DNA of 11,091 nt from an uncultured Bacilli bacterium (GTDB taxonomy: Bacteria; Bacillota_I; Bacilli_A; ML615J-28; CAG-313), in contig CAKPAZ010000029.1 in NCBI GenBank assembly GCA_934133195.1, positions 1-11,091 of the forward strand. Direction: 5' to 3'. A model generated the notes under the pieces. It was not told the DNA's origin and searched no databases. It worked only from the letters and a program-made list of their open reading frames with translations. Numbering within the stretch: the stretch's first letter is position 1; each line of letters begins with the position of its first letter. Both the position numbers and the translations under genes were made by a program. Below, in pieces: positions 5,255 to 11,091 of this stretch.

Positions 5255-6940
5255 ATGAGAAAAAGTCTTATTATATTAGTTTTAACTTTACTTATGGTAT
5301 TAGGAACTTCATGTCAAAATAATAAAGAAACGAATAAAATAATTTATGAAGAACCTTCAGGTATTACAAATGCTACCGTAAGTGCAGAAGATGAGAATCA
5401 CGACCTTATACTAACTGACAAAGTTGTAATTCAACTGTTTCTAAACTATGATTCACTAGAAGCTTACAATCCTAGTGTCTCCAGCTTTGAGGCCTATACA
5501 AAAAAAGCTGAAGACTACTATTATCCTAAGAATAAAGCAATCTTCGATCAGTTAGGTTTTTTTGGATATGAATCATATTACATTTCCAAGTACCTTCCTA
5601 TAATCGAATTTGAATATAAAAAATCAAACTTTATGGCTAGTAACCAAACAGTTACTAGTAAAATTAATACAAACAATTTAATAAAATTCGCATATGTAAA
5701 GGATGTTGGTACCTCAACATCACCAGTAGAAGGATGTTTAACTTCCTCAGTATCAAAGAGTGAAATGAATATGGCTACTGAATATGCTGATCGAACTGTC
5801 ACTGGCAATGGAGTGAAAGTTGGAGTATACGAAGCGGGATTAGTTAACAAAAACGATTCCGCTTTTTCTAATGCCAACATAACGGTTAAAAAAGTATTTT
5901 TTAATATGTATGTAGCTGAACATACAACTTTAATGGCAAAATTTATAGCAGGTAATGAAGGTATCGCACCTGATGTTGATTTATATAGTGCATACCTTGA
6001 TGATACTATGACTGGAGAACTTGATTGGTTTGTTGAAAAAGGTGTAAGACTCATTAACATGAGTTGTGGAGAAAAAGCAAACCTTGGAACTTACAGTTCT
6101 GTGAGTGCCACAATTGACTCTTATGCCTTTCAATACAACATTTTATTTGTTGTAGCAGCGGGCAATCTAGGAGATGAAGATGTTGAATATGTCTCTAACC
6201 CTGGTCTTGCTTATAACGTTTTAACTGTTGGATCATCAACTGATGATAAATATAAAGCACCACATTCTTCCTTCGTTGAAGAGGTCGGACCTGCGAAACC
6301 AACAATTGTCGCACCTGGACTAAGAATAGGCTTTCCAAGTGGAACTGAAGGATATACAGGAACAAGTATAGCTACTGCCTTAACAACTGGAGCAATAGCA
6401 TGCATACTTGAAAAACATCCTGATTTATTTGAACAACCTCAAAAACTTATTAGTTTAGCGGTGGCTTCTGCTGAAAGATTTGAAAAAAATGAATTTTATC
6501 GTCTTGATTGTGGTTTAAGTGATCGTATTGGTGCTGGTGAATTTGACTATACTGAATTTTCTAAATCAGTAAGATTCTGTACAGCTGTTAACAACACTAC
6601 TGGAAAGTCATGTGATACGATTATTACTAAATATATTAATCTATTTGGTGGCCAAAAAGTTGATATTTCAGCCGCATGGTTTGTTCCAAGTGATGGAAGT
6701 TTGCTTGTAACCCAAGCTACTGACTATGATATTTATGTATATAACATTCATACTAATAGTTTAGTTGGTCAAATTTTATCAACCGAAAATGTGGAAAATC
6801 TCCATATTGTCAATGATTCTGAAGAATCAATGTCACTACGCATTGAACTTAAACAATTAGGAGATATCAGAAGTGAAACTGGAGATCGTGTTGCGTTAAC
6901 CTATCATTATAGTTGGATTGATGATACAATTGAACACTAA
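5255..6940 (+). CDS. Subtilisin-like (S8) serine protease lipoprotein with Glu at the catalytic Asp position
   Basis: The protein has 561 residues. The N-terminus has a basic start, a hydrophobic core and a lipobox-like LGTSC, with Cys20 the likely lipidated residue. A pro-region of about 165 residues follows. The S8 domain runs about 180-395. VGVYEAG puts Glu193 where subtilisins have Asp. EHTTLMAKFIAG gives His223, with the second His of the usual HGTH missing. VVAAGN gives the oxyanion Asn304, and GTSIATALTTG gives Ser371. Spacings match the family. The C-terminal 130 residues contain ATDYDIYVYN...LHIVND, like a pre-peptidase C-terminal beta domain. The start is ATG 5255 or 5252, after AAGGAG (5243-5248). 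It lies 36 nt after the membrane protein gene and probably shares its transcript. It would act outside the membrane. Confidence 0.85.
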   Translation: MRKSLIILVLTLLMVLGTSCQNNKETNKIIYEEPSGITNATVSAEDENHDLILTDKVVIQLFLNYDSLEAYNPSVSSFEAYTKKAEDYYYPKNKAIFDQLGFFGYESYYISKYLPIIEFEYKKSNFMASNQTVTSKINTNNLIKFAYVKDVGTSTSPVEGCLTSSVSKSEMNMATEYADRTVTGNGVKVGVYEAGLVNKNDSAFSNANITVKKVFFNMYVAEHTTLMAKFIAGNEGIAPDVDLYSAYLDDTMTGELDWFVEKGVRLINMSCGEKANLGTYSSVSATIDSYAFQYNILFVVAAGNLGDEDVEYVSNPGLAYNVLTVGSSTDDKYKAPHSSFVEEVGPAKPTIVAPGLRIGFPSGTEGYTGTSIATALTTGAIACILEKHPDLFEQPQKLISLAVASAERFEKNEFYRLDCGLSDRIGAGEFDYTEFSKSVRFCTAVNNTTGKSCDTIITKYINLFGGQKVDISAAWFVPSDGSLLVTQATDYDIYVYNIHTNSLVGQILSTENVENLHIVNDSEESMSLRIELKQLGDIRSETGDRVALTYHYSWIDDTIEH

Positions 6941-6957
6941 TCATTGCTTGATTTTTT
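6939..6957 (+). terminator. Weak hairpin with T6 after the protease gene
   Basis: AATCA (6939-6943) pairs with TGATT (6949-6953) around TTGCT, and the T run continues to 6957. The stem is only 5 bp and overlaps the stop codon. It is correctly placed to end the sigma-protease cluster but may be inefficient. Confidence 0.4.
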
Positions 6958-7044
6958 ATATTTAAATTTATTAAAGGTTAAAAATAATAATTAGAAAATT
7001 TAAAAACAAAAGTTAAAAAAATTAAAATATTTTTAAAAAAGGTA

Positions 7045-7072
7045 TTGACATTTTGTAAAAATGTGCTATAAT
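7045..7072 (+). promoter_or_regulatory. SigA promoter of clpB
   Basis: A consensus TTGACA (7045-7050), a 16-nt spacer and a consensus TATAAT (7067-7072), extended by TG at 7064-7065. This is the strongest promoter in the window. The start site near 7079 falls inside the CIRCE operator, so HrcA bound there would block initiation. Confidence 0.88.
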
Positions 7073-7075
7073 ATA

Positions 7076-7102
7076 TTAGCACTCAGATAGTAAGAGTGCT
7101 AA
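7076..7102 (+). promoter_or_regulatory. CIRCE operator (HrcA binding site)
   Basis: TTAGCACTC (7076-7084), a 9-nt spacer and GAGTGCTAA (7094-7102) match the CIRCE consensus at every position. The HrcA repressor binds this element in Firmicutes and Mollicutes and releases it on heat shock. Its right arm touches the clpB Shine-Dalgarno site (7101-7108), so the same inverted repeat in the mRNA could also affect translation. hrcA itself is not in the window. Confidence 0.95.
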
Positions 7103-7116
7103 AGGAGGCATGTTTT

Positions 7117-9234
7117 ATGGAAATGCAAGATTATGCAAATGATGCTAACATTCTTGAAAAGTTTGGTCGAGATGTTACTGATGCAGTAAGAAATGGAAAG
7201 ATAGATCCCGTTATTGGTCGTGAAGAAGAGATTCTACGTGTAATCCAAATCTTAGCAAGAAAAACAAAGAATAACCCTATTCTAATTGGTCAACCAGGTG
7301 TTGGTAAGACCGCAATTATTGAAGGATTAGCACAACGTATTGTTAAAAATGATGTGCCTACTACTTTGAAGAATTGTCGTATATACGAACTAGATATGGG
7401 AGCACTAGTTGCTGGTGCTAAATATAGAGGCGAATTTGAGGAAAGACTTAAAGCCGTCTTAAATAAAATTAAAGAAAGCAACGGAGAAATAATATTATTT
7501 ATTGATGAAATCCATCTAATTGTTGGTGCTGGTAATGCTGAAGGTGCCTTAGATGCAGGTAATATGTTAAAGCCTATGCTTGCTCGTGGTGAACTTCACT
7601 GCATTGGTGCAACTACATTAAATGAATATCGTAAATATATTGAAAAAGATAGTGCACTTGAAAGAAGATTTCAAAAGGTTTATATCTCTGAACCTACTGT
7701 AGAAGATACTATCAGTATCTTAAGAGGTTTAAAGGAAAGATTTGAAGTCCATCATGGTGTAAGAATTAGCGATAGTGCGATTGTCGCAAGCGCAATGCTT
7801 TCTAATCGTTACATCACTGATCGATTCTTACCCGACAAAGCCATAGATTTGATTGATGAAGCTTGTGCAGCCTTAAGAACAGAAATGGATTCAATGCCAA
7901 CTGAACTAGACACTTTAAAACGTCATATCATGCAACTTGAAATTGAGAAAGCTGCGCTTTCCAAAGAAACTGATGCTTTAAGTGTGGAAAGACTACATAA
8001 GATTGAAACTGAACTCGCAAGTAAGAAGAAGGAAGCAAAAGAACTTACGGAAAAATGGCAAAAGGAAAAGAAAGATATTGAAGAAATTAAGCATAAACAA
8101 AAATTACTTGAAGCTGCTCGTCATGAATATGAACAAGCAACCTACAATGGTGATTTGAACCGTGCTGCTGAACTTCAATATGGTATTATTCCTAATTTAG
8201 AGAAGGAACTTGCAGTATACCAAGAAAAAGAAAAAAATGAAAAAATGATTTCTGAAGTTGTAACTGACGAAGACATCGCCAAGATTGTTAGTAAGGCAAC
8301 TAACATTCCGGTATCAAAGCTTGTCAAAGGTGATCGTGAAAAACTATTGAACTTAAAAGAAACTTTAGCTAAACGTGTTATCGGTCAAGATGATGCCTTA
8401 GAGCTTGTCTCTGATTGCATCATTCGTCAACGTGCCGGCATTAAGGATGAAAATAGACCTATCGGTTCATTCTTATTCTTAGGCCCAACCGGTGTTGGTA
8501 AGACTGAAGTATGTAAGAGCTTAGCAGAAGCTTTGTTTGATAGTGAATCTCACATGGTACGTTTTGATATGAGTGAATATATGGAACCTCATTCAGTCGC
8601 TCGTTTAATCGGAGCGCCTCCAGGATACGTTGGATACGATGAAGGTGGTCAATTAACTGAGGCTGTAAGACGTAGACCTTACTCCATCATCTTGTTTGAT
8701 GAAATTGAAAAAGCCCATCGTGACATTTTCAATGTCTTATTACAAATCCTAGATGATGGTCGTATTACTGATGGTCAAGGTAGAACTGTCGACTTCAAGA
8801 ATACCATTATCATTATGACTTCTAATATTGGTAGCGATAAATTTTACAATGAAGATCAAAAACCAAATATGCAAACTATCATAAGTGAGTTAAAACTATA
8901 TTTTAAACCAGAATTTATTAATAGAATAGATGAAATAGTTCTATTCCACCCTCTAACAAGGGACGTACAATTCAAGATTGTACAAAAATTATTAAACGAT
9001 CTTAAAGTGCGACTTGAAGCCAATAATATTAAGGTTACTTTCACTGATGAACTATGTAAACATATTCTTGATGAAAGTTATGATATTAACTTTGGTGCTC
9101 GTCCATTGAAACGTTATATTCAAAAGAACGTAGAAACACTCGTCGCAAAAGATATAATCACATCAACAATTAAACCAAATGAATCTTATACCGTGGATTA
9201 TGCTAATGGTGAAATTGTTGTAAAACACGACTAA
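7117..9234 (+). CDS. clpB: ClpB-type AAA+ disaggregase lacking the N-terminal domain
   Basis: The protein has 705 residues. ClpB disaggregases pull proteins out of aggregates together with DnaK. The order is: NBD1 with Walker A GQPGVGKT (58-65), Walker B ILFIDE (126-131), pore-loop KYRG (Tyr103) and arginine-finger region ALERRF; the M-domain coiled coil (about 255-378, including GDLNRAAELQYG); NBD2 with Walker A GPTGVGKT (456-463), Walker B ILFDEIEKA (Asp528-Glu529), pore-loop GYVGYD (Tyr504) and sensor-2 GARPLKR (from 660). The M-domain and the lack of a ClpP-binding loop separate it from ClpA, ClpC and ClpX. The substrate-binding N-domain (about 140 residues) of full-length ClpB is absent; the protein starts near NBD1, as in mycoplasmas. 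ATG 7117 lies 8 nt after AAAGGAGG (7101-7108). The in-frame GTG at 7096 lies in the CIRCE arm. The gene is monocistronic and HrcA-controlled. Confidence 0.96.
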   Translation: MEMQDYANDANILEKFGRDVTDAVRNGKIDPVIGREEEILRVIQILARKTKNNPILIGQPGVGKTAIIEGLAQRIVKNDVPTTLKNCRIYELDMGALVAGAKYRGEFEERLKAVLNKIKESNGEIILFIDEIHLIVGAGNAEGALDAGNMLKPMLARGELHCIGATTLNEYRKYIEKDSALERRFQKVYISEPTVEDTISILRGLKERFEVHHGVRISDSAIVASAMLSNRYITDRFLPDKAIDLIDEACAALRTEMDSMPTELDTLKRHIMQLEIEKAALSKETDALSVERLHKIETELASKKKEAKELTEKWQKEKKDIEEIKHKQKLLEAARHEYEQATYNGDLNRAAELQYGIIPNLEKELAVYQEKEKNEKMISEVVTDEDIAKIVSKATNIPVSKLVKGDREKLLNLKETLAKRVIGQDDALELVSDCIIRQRAGIKDENRPIGSFLFLGPTGVGKTEVCKSLAEALFDSESHMVRFDMSEYMEPHSVARLIGAPPGYVGYDEGGQLTEAVRRRPYSIILFDEIEKAHRDIFNVLLQILDDGRITDGQGRTVDFKNTIIIMTSNIGSDKFYNEDQKPNMQTIISELKLYFKPEFINRIDEIVLFHPLTRDVQFKIVQKLLNDLKVRLEANNIKVTFTDELCKHILDESYDINFGARPLKRYIQKNVETLVAKDIITSTIKPNESYTVDYANGEIVVKHD

Positions 9235-9249
9235 GCAATCACGACTCAT

Positions 9250-9279
9250 GAGCTATAGAGAAATCTATAGCTCTTTTTT
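9250..9279 (+). terminator. Intrinsic terminator of clpB
   Basis: GAGCTATAGA (9250-9259) pairs perfectly with TCTATAGCTC (9264-9273) around a GAAA tetraloop, followed by T6. It separates clpB from the spore-coat pair. Confidence 0.95.
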
Positions 9280-9331
9280 CATAAATTTTATAGTTTCTTC
9301 ATATTATTAATATAGAGAAAGGATGAATAAT

Positions 9332-10078
9332 ATGGAAATAAGAATGAACTTTACAGATTTTATTAAGATAAAATCTATACTTAAAATTGTTGACCTAAGT
9401 GGGGAAGTAATCGATTATCAAATTGACAAAAATGAGATAAACGGAATTATGGGAATTAATGGAAAGTACGCTAAAGAATCCCTTGATGAAACTTATACAT
9501 TCAATGAAGAAATTCCTTTTAATTTTATCTTCAAAGACAATGTCAAAAACGTTGATGATGTCGATTGTGTGAACCTAGAGTATGAAGTAGTTGATTCAAG
9601 AGGAATTGAACTATCTTTTGATATTAGACTAGATTATGAATTAGAAGGTTTAGTTGATGAAAGAAGAGAACTAGAAGTTTCCGAGGAAGTTAGTGAACCT
9701 GAAGTAATTGAAAGTGAGGAAACTGAAACCCCTGAGGAGGTTACCCCACCTGAGATTGTAACTTCCCTTGGTGAAAGAGTGGAAGAAGAAATCACCGAAG
9801 AACCAGTGGAAGTTGAATCCGCAAAAGAAGAGATCACCAAATTAATTGATAAAAAATTAACTAGTACTCTTTTATCAAAAGAAGATAACTTACCCCAGGA
9901 AGAATCAATCTTTGAGGGGATCGAAGAAAGAAAATCAACATTAAGAATATGTTATTTTAAAACTGATGCTGAGCTTGAAAAAGTATGTAAAGATAATAAT
10001 GTATCAATTAATCAAGTATTTAAAGAAAACCAAAATTTAAACATTAATGAAACAAGAAGAGTAATCATTAATGAATAA
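9332..10078 (+). CDS. spoVID: SpoVID/SipL-like spore coat morphogenetic protein
   Basis: The protein has 248 residues. Residues 1-105 form a beta-rich domain (FNEEIPFNFIFKD, VNLEYEVVDSRGIELSFDI), like the N-terminal domain of SpoVID. A Glu-rich, Pro-containing linker spans about 108-170. The last 50 residues look like a LysM module (ELEKVCKDNNVSINQVFKEN...ETRRVIIN), the part that binds SpoIVA in SpoVID and SipL. In Bacillus, SpoVID ties the SpoIVA layer on the forespore surface to the coat; B. subtilis SpoVID is much longer, mainly through its linker. The identification gains weight from the next gene, since spoVID-ysxE is the B. subtilis order. ATG 9332 is chosen because AAAGGA (9318-9323) lies 8 nt upstream; the ATG at 9323 overlaps that site. 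The stop overlaps the next gene by 8 nt. Direct similarity is modest. Confidence 0.7.
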   Translation: MEIRMNFTDFIKIKSILKIVDLSGEVIDYQIDKNEINGIMGINGKYAKESLDETYTFNEEIPFNFIFKDNVKNVDDVDCVNLEYEVVDSRGIELSFDIRLDYELEGLVDERRELEVSEEVSEPEVIESEETETPEEVTPPEIVTSLGERVEEEITEEPVEVESAKEEITKLIDKKLTSTLLSKEDNLPQEESIFEGIEERKSTLRICYFKTDAELEKVCKDNNVSINQVFKENQNLNINETRRVIINE

Positions 10079-11009
10079 ACTAAGGGTAATTGGTAATGAC
10101 CTTGTTAAATACTATGAAATTGATTTAACCGATTATCGCCCCCTCACTTCTAAAGCATTTAGAATCGTTGATAAAACGGGTAAACAATATTTTGTTAAAG
10201 AGACATTACCAAATACCCTTGAGAAATATCAGTTTCTTTACAACCAAGGGTTAACGAATATTCTTTACCCTTTAAAAAACTTTGAACAAAAGTTTGTAAC
10301 AAGAAATCCTTTAGCTTCGTTTTATGTTAGCAACTTTTATGATGATACAACGATCATCAGTGAACCCAAAGCTCAACACATGCTAAATGAACTTGACAAT
10401 CTTCATGAGAAAACCTCATTTAAAAGACAACTTAATCCCATGACCTCAAGACCTAAATTTGAAGAACTGACCAACCGCTTAGATTATAAATTTACAATGT
10501 TAGAAAACTATATCAGAAGTGTTGAAGCAAAGCCTCTTAACATGTATTCAATGCCAGTACTAGCTAACTACCAGTATGTCCTTGATGCGAAAAAAGAACT
10601 AGTGAGACTTCAAAAAAGAATCATTAGCAGTATTAAAGCTAAAGATTCGATTGATTATAGTTTTGTTCATAATAATCCTCAATTAGAACACACCATCAAT
10701 TACAATGGTTCATATTATTTAATAAGCTTAGATAATGGAAAAATAGGCGTAGAAAGCCTTGATTTTGCAAAATTCTATATTGAAAATGAAAATCTCAATC
10801 TTGATTTTAAAGATATCTTTATTAACCATTTTAAAGGCCTAAATCCTTTTTACTATGATTACTTCAGATATTTAGTTTTACTCATCTATATTTCCCGACT
10901 TGATGTTGCAAGTGATGAATACATCAACGCGGAAATCTTTATTTCTACGACAAATTCCATCAAAAAATACTTTACAAACTTTCAAGACGTAAATGAAGAT
11001 GAAGAGTAA
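10071..11009 (+). CDS. ysxE: YsxE/CotS-like spore coat pseudokinase
   Basis: The protein has 312 residues and looks like the aminoglycoside-phosphotransferase-fold coat proteins CotS, YsxE and YutH. The N-lobe has FRIVDKTGKQYFVKE with Lys43 at the ATP-lysine position. LDNLHEKT resembles the family helix before the C-lobe. VHNNPQLEHTI (His200) aligns with the catalytic loop HGDxxxxN, but the catalytic Asp is Asn202. YYLISLDNGKIG...DFAKFY matches the metal-binding strand. Phosphotransfer therefore looks lost or altered and a structural role is likelier. The ATG at 10071 lies in ATGAATAA, which contains the stop of the SpoVID-like gene, and has no strong Shine-Dalgarno site of its own, so it depends on coupled translation. 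If sporulation is functional it would be made in the mother cell and placed in the coat. Confidence 0.7.
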   Translation: MNKLRVIGNDLVKYYEIDLTDYRPLTSKAFRIVDKTGKQYFVKETLPNTLEKYQFLYNQGLTNILYPLKNFEQKFVTRNPLASFYVSNFYDDTTIISEPKAQHMLNELDNLHEKTSFKRQLNPMTSRPKFEELTNRLDYKFTMLENYIRSVEAKPLNMYSMPVLANYQYVLDAKKELVRLQKRIISSIKAKDSIDYSFVHNNPQLEHTINYNGSYYLISLDNGKIGVESLDFAKFYIENENLNLDFKDIFINHFKGLNPFYYDYFRYLVLLIYISRLDVASDEYINAEIFISTTNSIKKYFTNFQDVNEDEE

Positions 11010-11047
11010 AAAATAGGCAAATTGTAATATCAAATGCAACAAAATAA

Positions 11048-11071
11048 AAACCAGGTTTTTTAGCCTGGTTT
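11048..11071. terminator. Hairpin at the right edge, probably a (bi)directional terminator
   Basis: AAACCAGG (11048-11055) pairs with CCTGGTTT (11064-11071) around an 8-nt loop. Read on the + strand, only TTT then AAG follows. On the - strand the stem is followed by TTATTTTG, a better T tract. It lies 38 nt after the YsxE-like stop and could serve both that gene and a convergent gene entering from the right. Confidence 0.7.
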
Positions 11072-11091
11072 AAGATTATTTAGTTGAAAAT

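Noticed and set aside
7096..7116. GTG start for clpB, seven codons upstream
   Set aside because: It lies inside the right arm of CIRCE and the codons include the Shine-Dalgarno site itself; ATG 7117 has ideal spacing.
1..11091. TGA-as-tryptophan code suggested by the mycoplasma-like ClpB
   Set aside because: All genes read through in the standard code with TGG for tryptophan and end at TAA or TAG; no gene appears cut by an in-frame TGA.
1..11091. CRISPR array, insertion sequence or transposase
   Set aside because: No regularly spaced repeats, no transposase-like protein and no pair of terminal inverted repeats with target duplications were found.

Overview
The window is about 30% GC and gene-dense, with almost every gene on the + strand. 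Shine-Dalgarno sites are strong (AAAGGAGG type), intrinsic terminators are compact, and promoters are SigA-like. Tryptophan is read from TGG and no internal TGA needs recoding. These features fit a low-GC Firmicute (class Bacilli in the broad sense). Two genes narrow this further: a ClpB that lacks its N-terminal domain, as in Mollicutes, behind a perfect CIRCE operator, and a spoVID-ysxE type spore-coat pair. Together they suggest an uncultured Bacilli/Erysipelotrichia-like lineage near the Mollicutes that still makes spores or descends from spore formers. The lineage is an inference, since no rRNA or tRNA lies in the window.

Layout. Positions 1-93 may be the tail of a gene, running into a structured, GC-richer stretch. 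Positions 368-1045 hold a stand-alone AT-rich gene for a DNA polymerase beta-fold nucleotidyltransferase with its own promoter and terminator. Positions 1268-2086 encode an ADP-ribosylglycohydrolase, also monocistronic. Positions 2405-3208 encode a membrane-anchored surface protein with Ig/MBG-like repeats. Positions 3390-6940 form a four-gene cluster: an ECF-type sigma factor, a second very divergent sigma-like protein, a single-pass membrane protein overlapping it (candidate anti-sigma factor), and a subtilisin-like lipoprotein whose catalytic Asp position is Glu. Positions 7117-9234 are clpB under HrcA/CIRCE control with a strong terminator. Positions 9332-11009 are the spoVID-like and ysxE-like genes, overlapping by 8 nt. 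A hairpin at the right edge is better placed to end a convergent gene beyond the window.

How the parts may work together. The 3390-6940 cluster has the architecture of an envelope-sensing switch: two sigma-like proteins in the cytoplasm, one membrane protein that could hold one of them, and an extracellular lipoprotein protease that could be the sensor, effector or processing enzyme. This is the best candidate here for an undescribed system. ClpB is a general disaggregase induced by heat stress. The SpoVID-like protein would link the SpoIVA basement layer to the coat during sporulation, with the YsxE-like pseudokinase as a coat component. The nucleotidyltransferase and the ADP-ribosylhydrolase are each transcribed alone, and nothing in the sequence ties them to the other genes.
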